From assembly GCA_016710365.1 (NCBI GenBank), contig JADJVW010000006.1, forward strand, positions 62,001-126,000: 64,000 bases of DNA. Reading direction: 5' to 3'. Below are positions 31,753 to 41,250 of the stretch, one piece after another. The position numbers and the translations under genes are program-made. This DNA is from Candidatus Caldilinea saccharophila. Its GTDB lineage: Bacteria; Chloroflexota; Anaerolineae; Caldilineales; Caldilineaceae. The notes under the pieces are model-generated. The model was not told where the DNA came from, made no database searches, and saw only the letters and a program-made list of their open reading frames with translations. Positions within the stretch are counted from its first letter, which is position 1; each line of letters opens with the position of its first letter.

Positions 31753-32763
31753 ATGGCAGTCAAAGTAGCAATCAATGGGTTTGGCCGTATCGGCCGGCAG
31801 GTCACAAAAGCTCTGTTTGAGAATTATCGCGGCAAGTTCGATCTGGTGGCCGTCAACGACCTGAGCGACACCGCCACCAACGCTCACCTCTTCAAGTATG
31901 ACAGCAACTATGGCACCTTCCCGGGCACGGTTGAGGTCAAGGACGGCGATCTGGTCATCGACGGCGACCGCATCAAGGTGCTCGCGGAGCGAGACCCCAG
32001 CAAGTTGCCGTGGGGCGACCTCGGCGTCGATATCGTGGTCGAGAGCACAGGCATCTTCACCTCACGCGAGAAGGCGGGGCTTCACATTCATGCCGGCGCC
32101 AAGAAGGTGATCATCAGCGCACCGGCCAAGGGCGAAGACTTGACGATCGTGCTCGGCGTCAACGAAGACAAATACGACCCGGCCAATCACAACATCATCA
32201 GCAACGCGAGCTGCACGACCAACTGTCTGGCGCCGGCGGCTAAGGTGCTCAACGATTTGGCCGGCATTCAGCAAGCGCTGATGACCACGATTCACGCCTA
32301 CACCAACGACCAGCGCATCCTGGACCTCGTCCACAGCGACCTGCGCCGCGCTCGCGCCGCGGCCATGAGCATCATCCCGACGACGACCGGCGCCGCCAAG
32401 GCGGTCTCCCTGGTCATCCCGGAACTCAAGGGCAAGTTCGACGGCTACGCCATGCGCGTGCCGACTTCCACGGTCTCCGTGGTGGACTTTGTGGCGACCG
32501 TTGACAAGCCTGTCACCAAGGAAGAACTCTTCGCCGCTTTTGACGCCGCGGCCGCAGGCCCCATGAAGGGTGTGCTGCAGGTCGTGCGCGAGCCGCTGGT
32601 GAGCATCGACTTCAAGGGCAGCCCGCTGAGCAGCTCGGTCGACTACGAATTCACCAACGTTTACGGCAACATGGTCAAGGTTGTGACCTGGTACGACAAC
32701 GAATGGGGTTACAGCTCGCGCGTCGCCGACCTGATCGATTTCATTGCCAAGAAGGGCATCTGA
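31753..32763 (+). CDS. gap: Glyceraldehyde-3-phosphate dehydrogenase, type I
   Basis: This full-length protein of 336 residues opens with the NAD-binding INGFGRIGR. The catalytic cysteine is in SNASCTTNCLAP and the C-terminal WYDNEWGYSSRV is present. An AGGAGAG site precedes the ATG. It catalyses the oxidative phosphorylation of glyceraldehyde-3-phosphate in glycolysis and is the first gene of the gap-pgk-tpiA cluster. An inverted repeat with arms ATTCTGGCG and CGCCAGAAT lies about 70-115 bases upstream and could be regulatory. Confidence 0.97.
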   Translation: MAVKVAINGFGRIGRQVTKALFENYRGKFDLVAVNDLSDTATNAHLFKYDSNYGTFPGTVEVKDGDLVIDGDRIKVLAERDPSKLPWGDLGVDIVVESTGIFTSREKAGLHIHAGAKKVIISAPAKGEDLTIVLGVNEDKYDPANHNIISNASCTTNCLAPAAKVLNDLAGIQQALMTTIHAYTNDQRILDLVHSDLRRARAAAMSIIPTTTGAAKAVSLVIPELKGKFDGYAMRVPTSTVSVVDFVATVDKPVTKEELFAAFDAAAAGPMKGVLQVVREPLVSIDFKGSPLSSSVDYEFTNVYGNMVKVVTWYDNEWGYSSRVADLIDFIAKKGI

Positions 32764-32943
32764 GCGAAAAGGCGATGCTGAGATTGGAGAGCAGAGATTG
32801 AAAGGTGATGCGATTGCGAGCATTGCGCAGGCAGATCACAATCTCCCATCTTCAATCTCTAATTTTCAGCCCTGGATAGTTTGAACGTGGCGCGCGGACT
32901 GCTGTGCGCCACGTTTTTTTAACACGGTGGAAAGGCCACTTCC
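32764..32943. repeat. GAGATTG-type imperfect inverted repeat in the gap-pgk spacer
   Basis: GAGATTGGAGAGCAGAGATTG at about 32780-32801 and CAATCTCCCATCTTCAATC at about 32839-32858 form an imperfect stem. A second short inverted repeat (GTGGCGC ... GCGCCAC) ends in a T run at 32915-32921, giving an intrinsic-terminator-like structure just before pgk. It may separate expression of the two genes. Confidence 0.6.
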
Positions 32944-34125
<1,182 letters not shown>

Positions 34126-34136
34126 ATTGGAGGATC

Positions 34137-34598
34137 ATGGGAATCTTTTCACGACTTGCTGCGATCTTTAGCGGCAAAGCGCCCGGCGGGAGTGACCGCT
34201 ACCTGCCGATCTACGTCATCGACCACCGCTGCCGCGAACCGATCGCCGGTCAGATCGACCTGCTGAACGAGCTGAGCGTGGTGGAGGAGGAAACAGGCGG
34301 CGGTTACTTTGTGCGCAAGGTGCTGCACACTTCGGGAGAGCAGCGCTGCTTCAGCCAGGTGGAAGTGCAGCTTTGGCTGGACAGCAAAAAGCGCATCGTC
34401 GAGCAGGAAGTGCAGGGCGGGCGCTGGTTGACGGCCGAAGAATATGCCGCCGAGGTCGCGCGTCAAGCTGCTGAGGCCGAGGAAGCCGCGCGGCAGGCTG
34501 CCGAAGCAGAAGCTGCGGCAAGTCAGCTCGATACGGCGCAAGATTTCCTACCCTCCACCACCAATCCTGAAGCTGACGACAGCACAGGCCCGGTTTGA
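34137..34598 (+). CDS. Uncharacterised 153-residue protein in the glycolytic cluster
   Basis: I do not recognise this family. The first 100 residues look like a small alpha/beta domain (DRYLPIYVIDHRCREPI; VRKVLHTSGEQRCF). An Ala/Glu-rich helix (about 103-130) that may form a coiled coil and an acidic tail follow. The gene starts 11 bases after pgk with GGAGG just upstream, so it is translationally linked to pgk, and it precedes tpiA. It has no signal peptide and is presumably cytoplasmic. Confidence 0.7.
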   Translation: MGIFSRLAAIFSGKAPGGSDRYLPIYVIDHRCREPIAGQIDLLNELSVVEEETGGGYFVRKVLHTSGEQRCFSQVEVQLWLDSKKRIVEQEVQGGRWLTAEEYAAEVARQAAEAEEAARQAAEAEAAASQLDTAQDFLPSTTNPEADDSTGPV

Positions 34599-34609
34599 AA
34601 GAGTGACAT

Positions 34610-34737
34610 TTTTTTGATGCAGAGACGCAGAGTTGCAGAGAGAAAAGGCTCAGAGAAAGTGCAGAGAAATACTTGCAGCGAGCTGCTTGCTTTTCCTCTG
34701 CGCACCTCCGCCGTTCCGCGACTCTGCGTCAAAGTCA
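34610..34737. repeat. Imperfect inverted repeat of the GACGCAGAG type
   Basis: The left arm is built of GCAGAGACGCAGAGTTGCAG and further AGAGAAA words. The right arm contains CCTCTGCGCACC and GACTCTGCGTC. It lies between the unknown gene and tpiA and is the third member of this family in the window. Confidence 0.65.
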
Positions 34738-34804
34738 AAAGCTTCTCCATCAATTTCTGAGCGATGCGTCGTCAGAAATCAGAACAAATCTAAGGAGTAA
34801 TTTT

Positions 34805-35578
34805 ATGCGTAAACCTATGATGGCCGGCAACTGGAAGATGAACAAGACGATCAACGAGGCGGTGACGCTGGCGCGCGCCATCCGCGAGCAGGTCAATGAC
34901 GTCAACAGCGTGGATCGCGTGCTGTGCCCGCCCTTTATCGACATCCCGATGGTGAGCGCCGAGTTGATGGGAAGCAACATCGCCGTCGGCGCGCAGAACA
35001 TGCACTGGGCCGAGAGTGGCGCCTACACCGGCGAGATCAGCGCGCCGATGTTGAAAAATCTCGTCACCTATGTAATCGTCGGCCACAGCGAGCGGCGCCA
35101 GTACTTTGCGGAGACCAACGAGACAGTCAACCAGAAGGCGCTGGCCGCGCTGGCCGCCGGGATCACACCGATCATCTGCGTGGGCGAGTCGCTGGAGCAG
35201 AACGAAAACGGTGAGACGCAGGCCTTTGTCAGCGAGCAGGTCAAGGCCGCGCTGGCTGGCCTCGCCGCGGCGCAGATGGCGGATATCGTCATCGCCTACG
35301 AGCCGATCTGGGCGATCGGCACCGGCAAGGCGGCGACCGCAGAGCAGGCCAATGACATCTGTGGCGGCGTGGTGCGCCAGGCCGTCGGCGAACTGCTGGG
35401 CGACGAGGCCGCGGCGACGATTCGCATCCTCTACGGCGGCAGCACCAACGACAAGAACATCGGCGAGATCATGACGCAGCCTGACATCGACGGCGCGCTG
35501 ATCGGCGGCGCCGCGCTCAAGGTGGAAAGCTACGTCGCCATGGTCAAGACGACGGATGAGGTGTATCAGGGAGAATAG
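34805..35578 (+). CDS. tpiA: Triosephosphate isomerase
   Basis: The ATG at 34805 is set by an AAGGAG site 7 bases upstream and gives 257 residues. The active-site lysine is in AGNWKMNK, the histidine in VGHSERR, the glutamate in AYEPIWAIGTGKAA, and the phosphate loop in YGGSTND. It interconverts dihydroxyacetone phosphate and glyceraldehyde-3-phosphate. It completes the gap-pgk-tpiA set. Confidence 0.97.
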   Translation: MRKPMMAGNWKMNKTINEAVTLARAIREQVNDVNSVDRVLCPPFIDIPMVSAELMGSNIAVGAQNMHWAESGAYTGEISAPMLKNLVTYVIVGHSERRQYFAETNETVNQKALAALAAGITPIICVGESLEQNENGETQAFVSEQVKAALAGLAAAQMADIVIAYEPIWAIGTGKAATAEQANDICGGVVRQAVGELLGDEAAATIRILYGGSTNDKNIGEIMTQPDIDGALIGGAALKVESYVAMVKTTDEVYQGE

Positions 35579-35655
35579 GCGATTGAAAGATTAAGAGATT
35601 GGAGATTGGGTAGACCGTTTCCTTAATCTCACAATCTCTTAATCTCCAATCTCTA
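35579..35655. repeat. GAGATTGG-type imperfect inverted repeat after tpiA
   Basis: AAGAGATTGGAGATTGG (about 35591-35608) pairs with AATCTCCAATCTCTAC and a second CACAATCTCTTAATCTCC block on the right. It lies between tpiA and the exosortase gene and probably separates the two transcription units. Confidence 0.65.
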
Positions 35656-35681
35656 CTTGCTTGATTTAAGGATTGACTCGC

Positions 35682-36530
35682 ATGGCGCGTATTCCAACTC
35701 GAACATGGTGGCTGCCTCTGCTGGCGCTGGTGGGCTTTGCCGCCGTCACCTGGCCGGTCTGGCAGTGGCTTTGGTTCGAGTGGATGTCGAACGATTATTA
35801 CAGCCACGGCCTGCTGATTCTGCCCGTGGCGATCTTTCTGGCGGTCCAGCGCGTGCGCAACGACCAAGCCTTTGTCTACACGCCGGGTCAAGGCAGTGGC
35901 TGGGGCGTCCTACTTCTGGCAGTCGCGCTGGCCGCCTATCTCTACGCGCTCCAGCAGCGCGCGTATTATCTGGCAGCGTTCGCCATGATCGGCATGGCGG
36001 CCGGTCTGGTCTGGGCGATGGCCGGCGCGGCGGTGCTGCGCAAGCTGGCGTTTCCGATCGGCTATCTGGCGCTCATGATCCCGCTCCCGCTGCTCGACCG
36101 GATCACCTTGCCGCTGGCGCTCTTTACCGGCTACTGCTCCGGTTCGCTCGTCCAGTTTCTGGGGATGGATATTGCGATCACCGGCAATGCCATCGCGCTG
36201 CCCAACGCCGATCTGGTGATCGGGGCGCAGTGCAGCGGGGTAAACTCGCTGATCACGCTGGTGGCGCTGCTGGTGCTGGTGGCCTATCTGCTCGACGGGC
36301 CAGCGTGGTCGCGCATCCTGCTGGTGCTGCTGGCGATCCCGCTGGCGCTGCTGGGCAATATTTTGCGCGTGGCGACGCTGCTCTTTGTGGCGCGTGCGTG
36401 GGGCGCAGAGGCGGCTTTCACCTTCTATCACGATTATTCGGGCATTCTCTTCTTTGTCGCGGTGCTGGCGCTGATCATCCCGATCACGCGGGCGCTGCAA
36501 TTTGGCGCGTTGCGCGCTGAAGTCATCTGA
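35682..36530 (+). CDS. Exosortase/archaeosortase-family transpeptidase
   Basis: From the ATG at 35682 (AAGGAT site upstream) the 282-residue protein has about eight membrane helices. The conserved triad is present: Cys184 in GAQCSGVNS, Arg229 in GNILRVATL and His250 in FYHDYSG. Exosortases cleave and relocate proteins with PEP-CTERM-like sorting tails, usually linked to exopolysaccharide. The EpsI-like gene overlaps its stop codon, which fits. No classical PEP-CTERM substrate is visible in the window. Confidence 0.85.
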   Translation: MARIPTRTWWLPLLALVGFAAVTWPVWQWLWFEWMSNDYYSHGLLILPVAIFLAVQRVRNDQAFVYTPGQGSGWGVLLLAVALAAYLYALQQRAYYLAAFAMIGMAAGLVWAMAGAAVLRKLAFPIGYLALMIPLPLLDRITLPLALFTGYCSGSLVQFLGMDIAITGNAIALPNADLVIGAQCSGVNSLITLVALLVLVAYLLDGPAWSRILLVLLAIPLALLGNILRVATLLFVARAWGAEAAFTFYHDYSGILFFVAVLALIIPITRALQFGALRAEVI

Positions 36531-37258
36531 TGATCAAACGCTCCACGCTCACGGCGCTGGCCGTTGCCTTGTTGTTGGCGATCGGCCTGGCTGCTGTCTA
36601 TCTGCCGCCCTTTCTCACCAACTCGGGGGCATCCACCACGCTGGCTGCGGCCGATGAGCTGACGTACATCACCGATCTCGATTTCTGGCAGCGCACTCCC
36701 CGTGAGCGCGCGGTGGTCGCCAACGCGCGTTTCGACCTTCAGCACGATCTCAACGATGTGCCGCTCACAATCGGCGATTGGACGGGCGTCGACGACCCGG
36801 AGACAAACCAGGAAGTCATGATCCTGCTGGAGCCGGAACAGTATATCCAGCGTCTTTACCACGACGACGCGGGGCGATCTCTGTGGTTGAGCATGGTCGG
36901 CGGGCGCAGTTCGCAGCCCTTTCACGCGCCGGACATCTGCTATGACGCCGACGGCTGGCAATATGACCTCGGCTCTCACGCCACAAAGCTGGACGAAGGC
37001 GGGGAAATTTACGGACTCTGGCTGCACGGTAAAAAGCAATTTCCAGGCGAGGCAGAGCCAGCCGAGCATGTCGTCTACTATTTCTACCTCTTCCCAGACG
37101 CGCAGCGCAACCAGGCGGATGGGATCGTACTGTTCAAACTCACCTCGGCGCGCTATGGGACGCTGGAAGAGACGCTCAAGCTGCATGAGGAGTTTGTCCG
37201 CACGCTCTTCCGCAAAGCAGGCAGCCCGGCCGAGTTGGCGGCTGGCGCCTCCTCCTGA
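36530..37258 (+). CDS. EpsI-like exosortase-associated protein (DUF3485)
   Basis: A signal-anchor is followed by a domain with GDWTG and the motif SQPFHAPDICYDADGW, the counterpart of the HxPExCY motif of EpsI/DUF3485 proteins. The start codon overlaps the exosortase stop (TGATG), so the two are translationally coupled. EpsI is usually a separate protein or a C-terminal fusion to the exosortase. It probably works with the exosortase in processing or exporting polymer-linked proteins. Confidence 0.8.
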   Translation: MIKRSTLTALAVALLLAIGLAAVYLPPFLTNSGASTTLAAADELTYITDLDFWQRTPRERAVVANARFDLQHDLNDVPLTIGDWTGVDDPETNQEVMILLEPEQYIQRLYHDDAGRSLWLSMVGGRSSQPFHAPDICYDADGWQYDLGSHATKLDEGGEIYGLWLHGKKQFPGEAEPAEHVVYYFYLFPDAQRNQADGIVLFKLTSARYGTLEETLKLHEEFVRTLFRKAGSPAELAAGASS

Positions 37259-37342
37259 TCGCTTCCCTGAGATGACGCCATGCAACCACCCGCCGCCCTG
37301 CTCCGCCGAACTTTCAACCGCGCGCTCAAATTATTTGCCACC

Positions 37343-37837
37343 ATGCGCCTGGTGCTGGCTGCGTCCATCCTGTTTGTCGGTGGGTTGTCTGGCTGTGGCG
37401 GCGCAGCCGCTTCGACGGCTGGCTCCTGTGGACTGGACCTTGCGGATGGCAGCGACGACGCCACCGCGATCCGCGCCGTGCTCGAAGCCGAGGGCAGTCT
37501 GGTCGTTGCCCAGGCGATCGAGGACCTGATGGCGCTGTGGGCGGAAGATGCATTTGTCGCCAATGCGAAAAACACTGCACGCGACGCCAGCGACGATCAG
37601 TTCTGGCGCGGCAAGGATGCGATCCGGCATCGCTATGTGCGCACCGTCTTTCCCGGCGCGCCGGCCGCCGCGGCTCCCGCAGAGCTTGCCATCGAGATCG
37701 ACGCGGGCCGCGCGGTCGTCACAGCCACGACGCGCATTGGGGACGAAGTCGCGCCTGCCGGCGACCGCTGGGTGCTGAGTAAGCAAGGGAAGTGCTGGCT
37801 GATCGAGAGCCTGACCTACAACCTGGAATCGTCGTGA
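37343..37837 (+). CDS. NTF2/SnoaL-like lipoprotein
   Basis: The ATG at 37343 gives a clean lipoprotein signal with lipobox GLSGC. An upstream in-frame start at 37280 would add an N-terminal tail. The mature part looks like the NTF2-like fold (VVAQAIEDLMALWAEDAFV; FWRGKDAIRHRYV; WLIESLTYN). NTF2-like domains bind small ligands or serve as scaffolds; the ligand is unknown. It sits 3' of the EpsI gene and overlaps the next gene by 5 bases. Confidence 0.65.
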   Translation: MRLVLAASILFVGGLSGCGGAAASTAGSCGLDLADGSDDATAIRAVLEAEGSLVVAQAIEDLMALWAEDAFVANAKNTARDASDDQFWRGKDAIRHRYVRTVFPGAPAAAAPAELAIEIDAGRAVVTATTRIGDEVAPAGDRWVLSKQGKCWLIESLTYNLESS

Positions 37838-38585
37838 CCACGTTGGACATTCACACGTTGACCATTCTCAGCCTGCTGCTGCTGAGCCTGCTGGCGTTGG
37901 CTGGATTGAGCCGGCTGGTCAGCCTGCGCGTGCAGGCGGTCACTTACTATGTAACCGGCTCCGGCGATCTGGCAAGCGTCGTCATTTTTCTGCTGCTGCT
38001 GCCCGGCGTGTTTCTGCATGAAGGCGCGCACTGGCTGACCGCGCGTGCGGTGGGGCTGCGCACTGGCAAGTTTCGGGTCTGGCCGTCGAAACGGGGCAAT
38101 TACATCGGGCTGGGCAGCGTCAGCGTGGAGCGCGCCGACATCTGGCGTGAAAGCCTGGTGGGGGTTGCACCGTTGCTGGCTGGTAATGCGGTGCTGGCGT
38201 TGATTGGCTGGCGCGTCTTTGCCACGCCTGCGCTGCTTGGCGTACTGGCCACCGGCGAATTGGCGGCGGTCGTCGGGAGCTTTTTGACGCGCTGCGCACA
38301 GCAGACGGCCTGGTCTGGGCGTATGCGGTCTTTGCCGTCGGCAACAGCATGATGCCAAGCGCCAGCGATCGGGAGCCTTTCAAGCCGGTGCTGCTCTACA
38401 CGATCTTCGCTGCGTTGATTTATGTGGTGGTGGGGCTGCCGTTGGAGCCAATGACGATGCTGCTAGGCTGGATCGCGCCGGCCATCGAAATCACAGTCGG
38501 CGCATTGATTTTTCTGCTCGTGCTGGATGGGCTGCTGCTGGCGGTGCTGTGGCCGCTTGAAGGGCTGTTGCGACGCCAGCGGTGA
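37833..38585 (+). CDS. Membrane metalloprotease-like protein with intramembrane HExxH, one frameshift
   Basis: The GTG at 37833 overlaps the end of the lipoprotein gene. A hydrophobic segment carries FLHEGAHWLTARAVG, the zinc-binding HExxH of site-2-type (M50-like) proteases. The frame breaks near 38282 and continues as ADGLVWAYAVFAVGNSMMPS plus two more helices to 38585. NSMMPS followed by SDRE could supply the third metal ligand. It may process envelope proteins, possibly with the neighbouring exosortase pair. The assignment rests on the HExxH and topology. Confidence 0.6.
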
Positions 38586-38744
38586 GACTGGGAGACTGGG
38601 AGACTGGGAGACTGGGAGACTGGGAGACTGGGAGACTGGGAGACTGGGAGACTGGGAGACTGGGAGACTGGGAGACTGGGAGACTGGGAGACTGGGAGAC
38701 TGGGAGACTGGGAGACTGGGAGACTGGGAGACTGGGAGACTGGG
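38584..38744. repeat. Tandem array of 20 exact GAGACTGG units
   Basis: An 8-bp word is repeated 20 times without a mismatch over 161 bases, starting at the stop codon of the preceding gene. It forms an open frame with a repeated eight-residue peptide, which I take as accidental. Pure purine-rich words of this size resemble the units of the other intergenic hairpins. Confidence 0.95.
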
Positions 38745-38827
38745 ATGATTGTCGATGAAAAATGTAGATGCTACAAATTTCTATCGCACCAAATCTCTCC
38801 TTGTCTCCACCTCTCCCCTTCTTTACC

Positions 38828-39154
<327 letters not shown>

Positions 39155-39434
39155 TTTTGTTCTCCTCAATCAATCAGTACGAAATCTTTCTGTTGCGTTC
39201 CACCTAAACGACCCCTATCTCGGTTGCATCAGTCATACAGCAGCATATAGTCTCATTATGCTTAGAAGACGAGCAGGTGGCAGTAGGCGTCGCTACAAAA
39301 AACATAGTACACTCTGCGCGATCATTTGTCAAAGTCGGAGGTCTGACGGGATGAATTCTCCAAGACTTCGTCAGTCCTTCAGCAATCGAGTATAATGAAA
39401 GAAGAGATTTGTCCCGAATTAAGAAGGAGCTAAT

Positions 39435-40562
39435 ATGAATCGCATTCAACAGTTACATCAACTCGGTCAAAGCATCTGGCTGGATTTCAGGGGAGTTGCA
39501 GGCGCTGGTGGATAAGGGCGTGGCCGGCGTCACCTCCAACCCCACCATCTTCCAGCAAGCCATCGCCAAGAGCGACGCCTACCAAGACGACCTGCGCCGT
39601 CTGGCCGCGACGACAGATGACGCCAAGACGATTTTCGAGGGACTCGCCATCGCTGACATTCAGGCAGCCGCCGATGTGATGCGTCCGGTCTATGACGCAA
39701 ACCAGGGACACGACGGCTTTGTCAGCCTGGAAGTCGCACCCGACCTGGCGTATGACACCGCGGCCACGATTGCCGAGGCGCGACGTCTGCACGCAGCCGT
39801 GGCGCGCCCCAACCTGATGGTCAAGGTGCCCGCGACCCAGGCCGGCATCCCCGCCATTCGCCAGTTGATCGCCGATGGCATCAACATCAACGTGACGCTG
39901 ATCTTTAGCCTGGATCGCTACGCCGAGGTCAAGGAAGCTTTCATCCAGGGGCTGGAAACGCGCCTGGAGGCCGGTCTGCCCATCGACCGCATCGCGTCGG
40001 TGGCGAGCTTCTTTGTCAGCCGCGTTGATGTCAACATCGACGGCCAGCTCGACAAGCTGGCCGCGCAGCATCCTGACCGGGCCGCGCGCTACAAAGCCCT
40101 GCAAGGCAAGGCCGCCGTCGCCAACGCCAAGCTGGCTTACGCTCAGTTTGAAGAGAAATTTGCCGGCGCGCGCTGGGAGGCATTGGCTGCCGCAGGCGCA
40201 CGCGTCCAACGTCCGCTGTGGGCGAGCACCAGCACCAAGAATCCAAACTATCCCGATCTGCTCTATGTTGACCCCTTGATCGGCCCCCACACGGTCAACA
40301 CGATGCCGCCGCAAACGCTGGACGCGCTGCAGGATCACGGCGTTGCGGCGTGCACGGTGACGCAGGAGGTGGCCGCCGCGCGTCAGACGCTGGCCGCGCT
40401 GGCCGAAGCAGGCATTGTGATGGATGAAGTCACCGCGGCATTGGAGAAGGAGGGCGTCAAGAAGTTTGCCGACTCTTTGTGGAGTTGCTCGACGTGATCG
40501 AGGAGCGACGCAAGGGCCTTGGCGTCCGCGTGAGGGGAACTGGGCGGCGCGTTAACTCATAA
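39435..40562 (+). CDS. tal: Transaldolase, with a small N-terminal deletion and a C-terminal frameshift
   Basis: The ATG at 39435 follows AAGGAG and opens MNRIQQLHQLGQSIWLDF. About seven to nine codons of the conserved next segment are missing near 39489 and the frame changes; the rest (VAGVTSNPTIF) is intact. The active-site lysine is in NLMVKVPAT. Near 40479 a T run seems one base short; the other frame gives ELLDVIEERRKG and ends at 40562, the normal C-terminus. The enzyme transfers dihydroxyacetone units in the pentose phosphate pathway. Confidence 0.88.
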
Positions 40563-40565
40563 CGT

Positions 40566-40642
40566 CGAGTTTGCCGCATTCCTGTGAACACAATCACGCA
40601 TCGTTGCGGCATTGCGATGACAGGAACGTGTGGCAAACTCAT
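40566..40642. repeat. Long imperfect inverted repeat after tal
   Basis: GAGTTTGCCGCATTCCTGT at the left pairs with ACAGGAACGTGTGGCAAACTC at the right with a few mismatches. It lies directly after the transaldolase stop and may act as its terminator. Confidence 0.6.
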
Positions 40643-40680
40643 GTCAAAACAGTATCGCCATCTCTATGCAAGATCAGGTA

Positions 40681-40745
40681 ACGTCCCCGGCACGCCGCAC
40701 TGTCAATTCGCAGTGTAGACAATTCCTGCGGCGTGCCGGGGACGT
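40681..40745. repeat. Perfect 19-bp inverted repeat
   Basis: The arms ACGTCCCCGGCACGCCGCA (40681-40699) and its exact complement (40727-40745) flank a 27-base spacer. The size and precision resemble a terminator or a MITE end. No gene lies within it. Confidence 0.85.
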
Positions 40746-40790
40746 TGTCTGTGACAACACCAAGCCGGGGGCGCTGCATGGAAACTGTAC

Positions 40791-40823
40791 AGAAACCGAG
40801 TTTCTTAAAGAAACTCGGTTTCT
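40791..40823. repeat. Perfect 16-bp palindrome downstream of the DGR template-like repeat
   Basis: The arms AGAAACCGAGTTTCTT and its complement meet at a single central base. On the minus strand it lies 19 bases beyond the end of the A-rich template-like repeat at 40843-40941, where DGR loci often show a hairpin next to the homing boundary. Confidence 0.85.
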
Positions 40824-40842
40824 AGTTTCTGGCGCCAGCCTC

Positions 40843-40941
40843 GCGAGAGGCGTGGACGACTACCACCCGACAACCCCTGTTGTTGTTCCTGTTCCTGTTG
40901 TTGTTCCTGTTCCTGGCGTTGTTCCTGTCGGCGGCGGACGC
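40843..40941 (-). repeat. DGR template-like repeat (TR), A-rich on the minus strand
   Basis: Read on the minus strand, this 99-base segment matches the 81-base end of the NACHT-FGE gene (41260-41340). The first 15 bases (40927-40941) are identical. In the next 30 bases (40897-40926) 13 positions differ, and every one is an adenine in this copy. Eighteen bases (40879-40896) are an extra duplicate of AGGAACAGGAACAACAAC. The final 36 bases match at 28 positions. It is rich in AAC codons, like known DGR templates, and lies downstream of the target gene in the same orientation. It has no plausible protein of its own. Confidence 0.82.
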
Positions 40942-41014
40942 TTCAGCCTGACCCCGCAACAACGGCGCTTGCGCACTGCGATTGCCATTGCCAATCGACA
41001 AACCGTTCGGCCAC

Positions 41015-41090
41015 TGCGTAGGTGCGGCTCGCAGCCGCACGCTCTGGGTCGAAGACGAAATGCGGTTACGAACCGCATCTACGGTTGGCG
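41015..41090. repeat. Two adjacent REP-like palindromes
   Basis: GTGCGGCTCGCAGCCGCAC and ATGCGGTTACGAACCGCAT are separate perfect stems in this non-coding stretch. They resemble the common GTAGGTGCGG-type intergenic palindromes of environmental bacteria. Confidence 0.7.
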
Positions 41091-41191
41091 TATGTGACGT
41101 TGCAGTACGGTTGTACACCGCTTCGGCGATTTTTCCAAAAAATTCGATCGCTGCGCTTGCCTGCGGCAAGCGCAGCGAAGAATTCAGAAAC

Positions 41192-41215
41192 CCGATGGGG
41201 CGAACGCCCCATCGG
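41192..41215. repeat. Perfect 11-bp stem downstream of the variable region
   Basis: CCGATGGGGCG and its complement flank a 2-base loop. On the minus strand it lies 44 bases beyond the VR end, in the position where homing hairpins are found in DGR target genes. A second stem, GCTGCGCTTGCC with GGCAAGCGCAGC, lies at 41150-41176. Confidence 0.75.
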
Positions 41216-41250
41216 ATCAGAACACAGAACACAGAAATCAGCAATCAGAA

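Noticed and set aside
38584..38744. CRISPR array
   Set aside because: The repeats are 8 bp, contiguous and without spacers; no cas genes are present anywhere in the window.
38527..38748. A reading frame encoding a repeated eight-residue peptide
   Set aside because: It is produced by the GAGACTGG tandem array; period 8 simply gives an open frame.
40822..41244. A 140-codon minus-strand reading frame with a run of Arg and Asn codons
   Set aside because: The Asn/Arg run is the translated DGR template-like repeat, the upstream part crosses several palindromes, and there is no ribosome binding site or homology. I treat it as non-coding.
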